9,312 nucleotides of DNA, taken from the NCBI GenBank assembly GCA_002404795.1, contig DHKK01000003.1, positions 19,567 to 28,878 on the forward strand. Direction: 5' to 3'. Positions within the stretch are counted from its first letter, which is position 1. Every line of letters begins with the position of its first letter. Made by a program: the position numbers and the translations under genes. This stretch comes from Clostridiales bacterium UBA4696 (GTDB lineage Bacteria; Bacillota; Clostridia; Oscillospirales; Oscillospiraceae). The notes beneath the pieces were generated by a model. That model saw only the letters and a list, made by a program, of their open reading frames with translations, was not told the origin of the DNA and did no database searches. This document shows positions 1 to 5,284 of this stretch, in pieces.

Positions 1-31
1 TGACATTGCCCTGGAAGGGGAGCCTTTGGGG
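1..31 (+). repeat. Right end of a dispersed inverted-repeat element (partial)
   Basis: The first ~31 bases match the right end of the complete element at 3787-3887. Both have a (T/A)GACA-type start, a small hairpin of the form CCCT-nnn-AGGGG, then GGGGAGCC and a T/G-rich terminus (AGCCTTTGGGG here, AGCCTTGGGC there). The element ends about ten bases past the stop codon of the minus-strand SDR gene, so it lies downstream of that gene, much as the other copy abuts trmO. The left part lies outside the window. I infer the same non-coding repeat family, and the match is by eye. Confidence 0.6.
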
Positions 32-40
32 TCGTGCGAT

Positions 41-919
41 TTAATTCAGCATGACCTGACCGCCGGTGACGGGGATGGCCTGGCCGGTCTCGTATTTCTG
101 CTCGACGCAGTACATGACGGCGCGCGCCACATCAACGGGCAGGCAGCCGCGGTTCATCGGGACCTTGGCCTCGTAATACCGGCGCACGTCCGCGACGGTC
201 TTCGCACCGGGGACCTTGCCCGCCTCGAGATACTGCACAAACAGACCGCGCACCGGGTCGGACCACAGCGGGCCATCGAGGAAGTTGCCCGGGCAGACGG
301 CGTTGACCTTGATGTTGTACGCGCACAGCTCGAGTGCGAACGACTGCGTCAGGCCGATGCCGCCGAATTTGGAGCCTGCGTAGGCAAAATTCTTGTTGGA
401 GCCCTCGAGGCCGGACTTGGAGTTCAGCGTGACGATATCGAACATGGCTTCGGGGTCTGCCTCGTGCTCGGCCTCCATGATGATGGCGGCGTATTTCGCG
501 CAGAGGAAGAAGCCGGTGTAGTTGACGCTGGTGACGAAGTCGAAGTCCTTCTTTTCCACGTGCGCCAGAGGGCCGGAGCGGACGACGCCCGCGTTCGAGA
601 GCATCAGATCCAGCCCGCCGAACTTTTCGACCGTCTGCGCGACCATGCTCGCGACGGATTCCTCGTCGGAGACGTTGACCGCGATGGCGACGGCGCGCTC
701 GCCCATTTCCTCTGCGACCTGCTTGGCCAGCGGCTCGTTCATATCGGCGATGACGATGGTTGCACCCTCTTTATACAGCTCCTCCGCAATGCCCTTGCCG
801 AAGCCCTGGGCCGCGCCGGTCACGATGCAGATCTTGCCGCCGAGACGGCCCTCGCCCGCCGGGCGCTTGCCCATGTTGGCCTTCGCGATCTCACACCATT
901 TTGTCATATCTACGGACAT
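41..919 (-). CDS. SDR oxidoreductase, sorbitol-6-phosphate 2-dehydrogenase-like
   Basis: This 292-residue protein is a classical short-chain dehydrogenase/reductase that probably oxidises a sugar alcohol phosphate with NAD in the cytoplasm. It shows the cofactor glycine motif TGAAQGFG (34-41), an acidic residue after strand beta-2 (D59, suggesting NAD rather than NADP), SNAG (108-111), N133, a serine region NSKSG (166-170) and the catalytic YAGSK (Y180, K184). Stretches such as NSKSG, KFGGIGLTQS, KVPMNRGC and the ending VTGGQVM resemble E. coli SrlD/GutD as I remember it. The protein is longer than the ~260 residues of SrlD because of about 28 extra N-terminal residues and an insertion near 220-245. 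I chose the ATG at 919, preceded by AAGGGAT, rather than the in-frame TTG at 979, because the -35 and -10 boxes lie between the two. No PTS or sugar genes are adjacent, so the substrate is inferred from the family only. Confidence 0.85.
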   Translation of the reverse strand: MSVDMTKWCEIAKANMGKRPAGEGRLGGKICIVTGAAQGFGKGIAEELYKEGATIVIADMNEPLAKQVAEEMGERAVAIAVNVSDEESVASMVAQTVEKFGGLDLMLSNAGVVRSGPLAHVEKKDFDFVTSVNYTGFFLCAKYAAIIMEAEHEADPEAMFDIVTLNSKSGLEGSNKNFAYAGSKFGGIGLTQSFALELCAYNIKVNAVCPGNFLDGPLWSDPVRGLFVQYLEAGKVPGAKTVADVRRYYEAKVPMNRGCLPVDVARAVMYCVEQKYETGQAIPVTGGQVMLN

Positions 920-950
920 GGGGATCCCTTCTTTCCAGATTGATACTTCT

Positions 951-979
951 ATTATACCGGACCCCGCATGTTGATTCAA
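951..979 (-). promoter_or_regulatory. Sigma-A promoter of the SDR gene
   Basis: On the minus strand there is a -35 box TTGAAT (979-974), a 17-base spacer and a perfect -10 box TATAAT (956-951). The predicted start is near 944, about 25 bases before the SDR start codon. It sits just after the end of the OadG-related gene, where no hairpin terminator is visible, so the SDR gene may also receive read-through from the oadB transcript. Confidence 0.75.
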
Positions 980-991
980 GAGCGTTCTGTT

Positions 992-1123
992 TTATTTTTC
1001 TGGTTTGTTGCCGGCTTTCCCCAGGATCAGGATGCAAAGCACGATCACGCCCGTCACCAGAAAGATCCCGGCCATGCCCTTGCCCATGATGGGCAGCGTC
1101 TGTAAAAATGCTTCAAAATTCAT
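992..1123 (-). CDS. OadG-related small membrane subunit
   Basis: This is a 43-residue membrane peptide. It has a short amphipathic N-terminus (MNFEAFLQTLPIMGKG), one hydrophobic segment of about 18 residues (MAGIFLVTGVIVLCILIL) and a basic tail ending KAGNKPEK. The ATG at 1123 follows GAGGGG with a short spacer. It lies eleven bases after the oadB stop codon, so the two genes should be co-transcribed and probably translationally coupled. Tiny OadG-like peptides of this kind accompany beta subunits of sodium-translocating decarboxylases. In full complexes the gamma subunit has one membrane helix and anchors the alpha subunit through a long C-terminal tail. That tail is absent here, so this peptide may only stabilise or modulate the beta subunit. 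Identification rests on size, topology and position. It is too short for confident homology by eye. Confidence 0.75.
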   Translation of the reverse strand: MNFEAFLQTLPIMGKGMAGIFLVTGVIVLCILILGKAGNKPEK

Positions 1124-1134
1124 CGTTTTTCCCC

Positions 1135-2262
1135 TCACACCAAAAGATTCAGCAGCAGACCGCCCGCAATGACGGACGCGACCTGCCCGGATACGTTGAC
1201 GCCCACGCACTGCATGAGCAGATAATTCTGCGGGTCCTCCTTGATCGCCATCTTATAGACCACGCGGGCTGACATCGGGAACGCCGAGATGCCGCAGGCG
1301 CCGATCATGGGATTGAGCTTTTTCTCCTTCGGCAGGAACAGATTGATCACCTTCGCGACCAGCACGCCGCCCGCCGTGTCAAAAATAAACGCCACAAGGC
1401 CCAGCGCCATGATGAGAAGCGTCTGCTTCGTCAGGAAATATTCCGCCTGCATGCGCACGGCGATGGTCAGGCCGAGGAAGAGCGTGATGAGATTCGAAAG
1501 CGTCTTCTGCGCCGTTTCGGACAGGGAATCCAGCACGCCGCAGACGCGGATGAGATTGCCGAACATCAAAAAGCCCACCAGCGCCACGCTCCGCGGCGAG
1601 ACGATGCCGCAGACGGCGGTGATGATGATCGGGAACAGGATCTTCGTGCGTCTGCTGACCGTATGCTGATGATACGGCATGCGGATCCGCCGCTCGTGCT
1701 TCGTGGTCAGCGCGCGGATGACCGGCGGCTGGACGATCGGCACCAGCGCCATATACGAATACGCCGCGACCATGATCGCGCCCAGATAGTTGGATCTCAG
1801 GAAATTCGCCATAAAGATTGCCGTCGGGCCGTCCGCCGCGCCGATGATTCCGATGGCCGCCGCGTCCTTGATGGAAAAGCCCAGAAGGGCGGCCAGACTG
1901 AAGGTGAAGAAAATGCCGAACTGCGCCGCCGCGCCGAAGAACATGAGCTTCGGATCGTTCAGCAGCGGCTCAAAATCGATCATGGCCCCGATGCCGACGA
2001 ACAGCAGCAGCGGGAACAGCTCGTTCGCGATCCCCGCGTCGAACAGCACGTTCAGAACGCCGATCTCCTCCACACCGTCGACGATCTGCGTCACCGCGCC
2101 GGACATCGGCAGATTGACCAGGATCGCACCGAAGCCCATCGGCAGAAGCAGCGCGGGCTCCATATCCCGCTTGACCGCCAGATAGATGAGGATCCCGCCG
2201 ACCAGCCACATCACCGCCTGCTGCCAGGTGAGATTGCCTACATTTGAAAATAACTGCGCCAC
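1135..2262 (-). CDS. oadB: Sodium-translocating decarboxylase beta subunit (OadB/GcdB/MmdB family)
   Basis: This 375-residue polytopic membrane protein is the ion-translocating beta subunit of the oxaloacetate, glutaconyl-CoA or methylmalonyl-CoA decarboxylase family, which couples decarboxylation of carboxybiotin to Na+ export. The signature GAADGPTAIF is at 141-150. D144 corresponds to the essential D203 of Klebsiella OadB, and Y170 has the right spacing for Y229. N317, G321, S326 and R333 in NPMIGACGISAFPMSAR reproduce the spacing of the N373/G377/S382/R389 motif. The core therefore looks functional. Translation starts at GTG 2262, preceded by GAAGGAGG and a seven-base spacer. The gene stands behind its own promoter, a riboswitch-like leader and a terminator, and is followed only by the OadG-related peptide. 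No alpha subunit, biotin carrier or gamma gene of normal size lies in the window. Which decarboxylase it serves, or whether it works alone, cannot be told. Confidence 0.93.
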   Translation of the reverse strand: MAQLFSNVGNLTWQQAVMWLVGGILIYLAVKRDMEPALLLPMGFGAILVNLPMSGAVTQIVDGVEEIGVLNVLFDAGIANELFPLLLFVGIGAMIDFEPLLNDPKLMFFGAAAQFGIFFTFSLAALLGFSIKDAAAIGIIGAADGPTAIFMANFLRSNYLGAIMVAAYSYMALVPIVQPPVIRALTTKHERRIRMPYHQHTVSRRTKILFPIIITAVCGIVSPRSVALVGFLMFGNLIRVCGVLDSLSETAQKTLSNLITLFLGLTIAVRMQAEYFLTKQTLLIMALGLVAFIFDTAGGVLVAKVINLFLPKEKKLNPMIGACGISAFPMSARVVYKMAIKEDPQNYLLMQCVGVNVSGQVASVIAGGLLLNLLV

Positions 2263-2288
2263 AAAAAGTCCTCCTTCAAAAAATTGAT

Positions 2289-2339
2289 AAAAAAGAAAAG
2301 ACCTTTACCCAAGCATACGCGATGCTTCGGTAAAAGTCT
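2289..2339 (-). terminator. Riboswitch-controlled intrinsic terminator ahead of oadB
   Basis: On the minus strand AGACTTTTACC (2339-2329) pairs with GGTAAAGGTCT (2309-2299), with one G-U pair. An inner stem AAGCAT/ATGCTT (2327-2322 and 2316-2311) follows across one G-G mismatch, closed by the loop CGCGT. The hairpin is followed at once by TTTTCTTTTTT. It lies about 30 bases upstream of the oadB ribosome-binding site, so it must be bypassed for oadB to be expressed. Its 5' arm contains the CTTTTA (2336-2331) that would otherwise close riboswitch stem P1. Confidence 0.88.
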
Positions 2340-2419
2340 CACAATTTCAGTCGCCTGCGGGCAAACTGCCGTACTGACGCAGGCAACGCGGGCAAGCCCG
2401 CCTGCTACTCCCTTTTATC
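2329..2419 (-). promoter_or_regulatory. yybP-ykoY-like (manganese family) riboswitch aptamer
   Basis: Read on the minus strand, the leader begins at P1 (GATAAAAG, 2419-2412), which can pair with CTTTTACC (2336-2329). It then has the conserved GGGAGTAGC (2412-2404). A P2 hairpin GCGGG-CTTG-CCCGC spans 2401-2388. P3 is GCCTGC (2384-2379) with GCAGGC (2358-2353), and carries the conserved GTCA loop (2378-2375) and a small apical hairpin. The conserved 3' piece GAGAC (2340-2336) follows. The two loop motifs, their order and the 3' GAGAC-CUUU join match my memory of yybP-ykoY Mn2+ riboswitches, in which the UCA of L3 docks onto L1 around the metal. P4 is missing or minimal. P1 and the terminator are mutually exclusive, which predicts ligand-dependent antitermination (an ON switch). 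The ligand is inferred; a Na+-sensing class is the main alternative given the gene controlled. Confidence 0.75.
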
Positions 2420-2425
2420 GGATCT

Positions 2426-2454
2426 ATTAAAGCAGAAAAACGCCCGGCCGTCAA
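2426..2454 (-). promoter_or_regulatory. Sigma-A promoter of the oadB leader
   Basis: On the minus strand there is a -35 box TTGACG (2454-2449), a 17-base spacer and a -10 box TTTAAT (2431-2426). Each box matches consensus at five of six positions. The predicted start at about 2419 falls on the first base of riboswitch stem P1. The -35 box lies in the loop of the greA terminator hairpin and the spacer contains its 3' arm and U-tract, so the two signals are nested. Confidence 0.8.
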
Positions 2455-2466
2455 GTAGGCCGGGCG
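2436..2466 (-). terminator. Intrinsic terminator of greA
   Basis: On the minus strand CGCCCGGCC (2466-2458) and GGCCGGGCG (2449-2441) form a perfect nine-base-pair GC-rich stem with the eight-base loop TACTTGAC, followed by TTTTT (2440-2436). It begins about 15 bases after the greA stop codon. Confidence 0.9.
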
Positions 2467-2481
2467 CATCTTAGCGGCATC

Positions 2482-2985
2482 TTAATAGCTGCTGATGGGC
2501 AGCGACTCATCGTCCGAGCCCTTCTGCACGTCGCGGATGACAATGTCGTAGCTGTAGGTCTCGCTAACGTGGACAGTGACGCGGTCGCCCTTTTTGTGGC
2601 CCATGACGGCCTTGCCGACGGGCGATTCCTTGCTGATGAGGCCCTTGAGCGCATTCTGGCGGAGCGTGGTGACAAGCTCGATGGTCTGCTCCTCGTCGTC
2701 CTCCTCGATGTAGATCGTCACCTTGTCAAACAGGCCGATCTCGTCCGGGTTCGAGCTGGCGTCGATGACCTTCGCGGTCTTGATCATGCGCTCGAGATAG
2801 CGGATGCGGCTGTCGTTGCGGTTCTTTTCGCGCTTGGCCGCCTTGTACTCAAAATTCTCGCTGAGGTCGCCGAATTCCCGCGCGGTCTTCACGTCCTCGA
2901 GCAGCTGCGGCCGCAGCTGCAGGCGGCGGTATTCGACCTCCTGCTCCATCTTTTTGATATCGACGGCTGTCAATTCGTCATGCAT
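2482..2985 (-). CDS. greA: Transcription elongation factor GreA family
   Basis: This 167-residue protein rescues backtracked RNA polymerase by stimulating cleavage of the nascent RNA 3' end through the secondary channel. The N-terminal coiled coil (about 1-78) carries the tip motif GDLSENFEY (39-47), in which D40 and E43 correspond to the acidic residues that position the catalytic metal. The next stretch, KAAKREKNRNDSRIRYLE, is typical of the second helix. The C-terminal FKBP-like domain runs from about 83, with VGKAVMGHKKGDRV near its end. It is slightly longer than the usual ~158 residues, with a short acidic/serine tail (GSDDESLPISSY). Phenylalanine replaces the common alanine at the tip (ENFEY for ENAEY), a variant I associate with clostridia. 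The ATG at 2985 is fixed by AGGAGGTG seven bases upstream. The gene is monocistronic, with its own promoter and terminator. Confidence 0.95.
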   Translation of the reverse strand: MHDELTAVDIKKMEQEVEYRRLQLRPQLLEDVKTAREFGDLSENFEYKAAKREKNRNDSRIRYLERMIKTAKVIDASSNPDEIGLFDKVTIYIEEDDEEQTIELVTTLRQNALKGLISKESPVGKAVMGHKKGDRVTVHVSETYSYDIVIRDVQKGSDDESLPISSY

Positions 2986-3010
2986 CGTTACGCACCTCCT
3001 GTGCAGAGAT

Positions 3011-3039
3011 ATTCTACTCGTTTTTTTCGGAAAAGTAAA
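3011..3039 (-). promoter_or_regulatory. Promoter of greA
   Basis: On the minus strand there is a -10 box TAGAAT (3016-3011), 17 bases from a moderate -35 box TTTACT (3039-3034) with a T/A-rich spacer. The predicted start is near 3004, giving a leader of about 20 bases that includes AGGAGGTG. It faces away from the trmO promoter, and only seven bases separate the two -35 boxes. Confidence 0.55.
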
Positions 3040-3046
3040 ACGAATT

Positions 3047-3074
3047 TTGATTTTTCCGCGCCGTGTGGTATGAT
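3047..3074 (+). promoter_or_regulatory. Promoter of trmO
   Basis: The plus strand shows a -35 box TTGATT (3047-3052), a 16-base spacer and a -10 box TATGAT (3069-3074). The predicted start is near 3081, giving a ~29-base leader. The ribosome-binding site is a modest GCAGGTG before the ATG at 3110. Confidence 0.65.
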
Positions 3075-3109
3075 ACAGGAAAGAAACTGAACGAAGCAGG
3101 TGCATCCTC

Positions 3110-3787
3110 ATGCAGATCGAACCCATCGCGCACATCCATACCGATTTTCCGACCAAGTTCGGCGTGCCCCGGCAGTCGGGGCTGGCGTCGGAGCTGACGT
3201 CCACGATCGTCTTTGCGCCCGCGTACCGCAATCCGGACTGTCTGCGCGGCATTGCGGATTTTTCGCACCTGTGGCTGATCTGGGAGTTTGACAAGGTCGC
3301 GGGCGCGGGCTGGTCGCCGACGGTGCTGCCGCCGAAGCTCGGGGGCAAGACGCGCGTGGGCGTGTTTGCCACGCGCTCGCCGTTCCGGCCAAACCCGCTG
3401 GGGCTCTCGTGCGTGAAGCTTCTAAGGACGGAGCTGCACACGAAGGACGGGCCGGTCCTGTATGTCGCGGGCGCGGATCTGGTCGACGGCACGCCGATCT
3501 ACGACATCAAGCCGTATCTGCCCTACGCCGACAGCCATCCGGACGCCGTCGACGGCTTCGACGGCAAGCGCGACGCCGAGCCGCTGACCGTCGTTTTCCC
3601 GCCGGAGCTGGAGGCACTGATCCCGGAGGACAAACGCGCCGGCCTCCGCCAGGCGCTCGCCTGCGGCCCCATCCCCGGCTACCAGCACGACCCGACGCGC
3701 CGCTACGGCTTCAACTTCTCCGGCCTCGACATCCGCTTCCGCATTCAGGACCGAGTCCTCACCGTGGTGGAGATCGTCAAGCTGTAG
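3110..3787 (+). CDS. trmO: tRNA (N6-threonylcarbamoyladenosine37-N6)-methyltransferase TrmO (TsaA/YaeB family)
   Basis: This 225-residue protein of the TsaA/VirR/YaeB family uses S-adenosylmethionine to methylate t6A37 to m6t6A in ANN-decoding threonine tRNAs. The N-terminal beta-barrel domain shows the family motifs FGVPRQSGL (17-25), FSHLWLIWEF (51-60), RVGVFATRSPFRPNPLGLS (82-100) and LVDGTPIYDIKPYLPYAD (124-141). A smaller C-terminal domain ends with the conserved DPTRRYGF stretch near 200. The length is close to the E. coli protein (~235). The gene diverges from greA and is alone in its transcript. Its TAG stop (3785-3787) directly abuts a repeat element. The start at 3110 is the first ATG after the promoter and keeps the whole conserved N-terminus. 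Confidence 0.93.
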   Translation: MQIEPIAHIHTDFPTKFGVPRQSGLASELTSTIVFAPAYRNPDCLRGIADFSHLWLIWEFDKVAGAGWSPTVLPPKLGGKTRVGVFATRSPFRPNPLGLSCVKLLRTELHTKDGPVLYVAGADLVDGTPIYDIKPYLPYADSHPDAVDGFDGKRDAEPLTVVFPPELEALIPEDKRAGLRQALACGPIPGYQHDPTRRYGFNFSGLDIRFRIQDRVLTVVEIVKL

Positions 3788-3887
3788 CCCAAGGCTCCCT
3801 TTACACACGGAGGTACCGAGGAAATGGGCAACAACCTCTCAGTCTTGGCTGCGCCGAGACAGCGCCCCTTCTAGGGGAGCCTTGGGC
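3787..3887 (+). repeat. MITE-like inverted-repeat element
   Basis: This is a ~100-bp non-coding element bounded by 13-base perfect terminal inverted repeats, GCCCAAGGCTCCC (3787-3799) and GGGAGCCTTGGGC (3875-3887). Inside are two further hairpins: GTCTTGGC-TGC-GCCGAGAC (3842-3860) and CCCCT-TCT-AGGGG (3865-3877). The first base of the left repeat is the last base of the trmO stop codon. No transposase and no meaningful ORF is present. The AACCTCTCAGTC...GACAGCGCCCCT...GGGGAGCC arrangement is familiar to me as a dispersed repeat of gut clostridial genomes. A partial copy lies at 1-31. It might act as a 3'-end RNA structure for trmO, but there is no U-tract, so I do not call it a terminator. 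Confidence 0.75.
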
Positions 3888-3937
3888 CGCGACTATGGCG
3901 AAAAACGTGAAATGACTCTTCCAAATGGGCGGCGGAT

Positions 3938-3953
3938 TTGGTATAATAACCAA
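3938..3953 (+). promoter_or_regulatory. Extended -10 promoter of the tdk operon, with overlapping palindrome
   Basis: A perfect -10 box TATAAT (3942-3947) is preceded by TGG (3939-3941), an extended -10 (TGn) signal. No convincing -35 box lies 16-18 bases upstream (TTCCAA at 3919-3924 is the best). The -10 is centred in the palindrome TTGGT-ATAATA-ACCAA (3938-3953), which could be an operator. The predicted start is near 3954. The tdk ribosome-binding region AGAAGGGATGAGG follows. Confidence 0.65.
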
Positions 3954-3979
3954 TACCCCATAAAAGAAGGGATGAGGAT

Positions 3980-4594
3980 ATGGCGAAGCTGTATTTCAAA
4001 TACGGTGCGATGGGCTCGAGCAAGACGGCGACGGCGCTCATTACGAAGTATAATTATGAGGAGCGCGGCATGCGCGTCTGGCTGATGAAGCCTGCCGCCG
4101 ACCGGCGGGACGGCGAATTTACCCTGCGCTCGCGCATCGGCCTGACGGCGCAATGCGAGGCCATCGGCCCGGACTGTGACCTGCGCCGGCGCTATGCGGA
4201 GCACGACAAGGTCGACGTGATCATCGTCGACGAGTGCCAGTTTCTGACCGGTGAGCAGATCGACCAGCTGCGGGAGCTGGTCGACCGCGAAAACCTGCCC
4301 GTTCTGTGCTTCGGCCTGCGGACGGATTTCCAGACGAAGCTTTTCCCCGGCAGCCGGCGGCTGTTTGAGCTGGCGGACTCCATCACCGAGATCAAGACCA
4401 TCTGCGACTGCGGGCGCAAGGCCACGACCAACGCGCGCATCAGCCCCGACGGCTACGTCATCACCGAGGGCGATCAGGTCTTCCTCGGCGGCAACGACAG
4501 CTATATCGCCATGTGCCATAAATGCTATCAGGATTATATCAACGAACACAGAAAGGTGGAATTACTCCATGGAACGGAACGAGATCCTCAGTAA
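3980..4594 (+). CDS. tdk: Thymidine kinase (type II)
   Basis: This 204-residue cytosolic enzyme phosphorylates thymidine (and deoxyuridine) to the 5'-monophosphate with ATP. The P-loop GAMGSSKT is at 9-16 and the Walker B/catalytic motif DECQF at 84-88, with E85 as the expected general base. A lasso/zinc domain carries cysteines C142, C144, C179 and C182 in the patterns ICDCGRKA and CHKCY. The CxC spacing resembles the E. coli-type enzyme rather than the CxxC form of many Firmicutes. It is the first gene of the salvage operon. Its last 26 bases overlap the start of deoC in another frame, so the last residues (ELLHGTERDPQ) also encode the deoC start. Confidence 0.95.
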   Translation: MAKLYFKYGAMGSSKTATALITKYNYEERGMRVWLMKPAADRRDGEFTLRSRIGLTAQCEAIGPDCDLRRRYAEHDKVDVIIVDECQFLTGEQIDQLRELVDRENLPVLCFGLRTDFQTKLFPGSRRLFELADSITEIKTICDCGRKATTNARISPDGYVITEGDQVFLGGNDSYIAMCHKCYQDYINEHRKVELLHGTERDPQ

Positions 4595-5234
4595 GGTCGA
4601 CCATACCCTGCTGGCCCAGACGGCGACCTGGGCCGAGATCAGGGCCATCTGCGACGACGGCATGAAATACCACACCGCGTCCGTCTGCATCCCCGCTTCC
4701 TATGTGAAGCAGGCGAAGGACTATGTCGGCGGCAAGCTCGCCATCTGCACCGTCATTGGCTTCCCGAACGGCTACGACACGACGAAGGCCAAGTGCTTTG
4801 AAGCTGCGGACGCCGTGGAAAACGGCGCGGACGAGGTCGACATGGTCATCAACATCGGCTGGGTCAAGGATCAGCGCTGGGACGACCTGCTCGAAGAGAT
4901 TAAGGCCGTCAAGGCAGCCTGCCAGGGCAAGCTCCTGAAGGTCATCATCGAGACCTGCCTGCTGACGGACGACGAAAAGATCAAGATGTGCCAGATCGTC
5001 TCCGATTCCGGCGCGGATTATATCAAGACCTCCACCGGCTTCTCCACCGGCGGCGCGACGTTCCACGATGTGGAGCTGTTTGCCAAGCACGTGAAGCCCG
5101 GCGTGAAGATCAAGGCCGCGGGCGGCATCTCGTCTCTGGACGATGCGGAGAAGTTCATCGAGCTCGGCGCATCCCGCCTCGGCACGAGCCGCGTGGTGAA
5201 GATCGTCAAAAAGCTCGAGGCGGAAGAGAAATAA
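4569..5234 (+). CDS. deoC: Deoxyribose-phosphate aldolase
   Basis: This 221-residue class I aldolase cleaves 2-deoxyribose-5-phosphate to glyceraldehyde-3-phosphate and acetaldehyde, the last step of deoxynucleoside catabolism. The Schiff-base lysine is K153 in YIKTSTGF. The partner lysine is K182 in KIKAAGGIS, and the catalytic aspartate is D91 in EVDMVINIG. Length and all three active-site positions fit the short DeoC type. The open frame extends far upstream of the start, inside tdk. Only the ATG at 4569 fits the family N-terminus (MERNEILSKVDHTLL), and it follows GAAAGGTGG by eight to nine bases. The 26-base overlap with tdk implies translational coupling. Confidence 0.95.
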   Translation: MERNEILSKVDHTLLAQTATWAEIRAICDDGMKYHTASVCIPASYVKQAKDYVGGKLAICTVIGFPNGYDTTKAKCFEAADAVENGADEVDMVINIGWVKDQRWDDLLEEIKAVKAACQGKLLKVIIETCLLTDDEKIKMCQIVSDSGADYIKTSTGFSTGGATFHDVELFAKHVKPGVKIKAAGGISSLDDAEKFIELGASRLGTSRVVKIVKKLEAEEK

Positions 5235-5284
5235 CCGGCATATCCGCTGCCGCACCAACATAAGAATAGAAAGGAGCCAGATCT

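Noticed and set aside
26..943. A 305-residue plus-strand open frame opposite the SDR gene
   Set aside because: The SDR on the minus strand has all family motifs, and the promoter at 951-979 supports that strand.
920..979. Alternative upstream TTG start for the SDR at 979
   Set aside because: The -35 and -10 boxes lie between this TTG and the ATG at 919, so it would not be in the transcript from that promoter, and it lacks a ribosome-binding site.
2482..3492. A 336-residue minus-strand reading that extends GreA upstream
   Set aside because: The extension lies antisense to trmO, passes through both promoters, has no GreA homology, and a strong AGGAGGTG precedes the ATG at 2985.
3787..3887. 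Possibility that the inverted-repeat element is a CRISPR repeat or an ordinary trmO terminator
   Set aside because: There is no repeat-spacer periodicity and no U-tract after either hairpin.
3882..4085. Small ORF between the repeat element and tdk
   Set aside because: It begins in the repeat element and runs out of frame into tdk; it has no ribosome-binding site or recognisable product.
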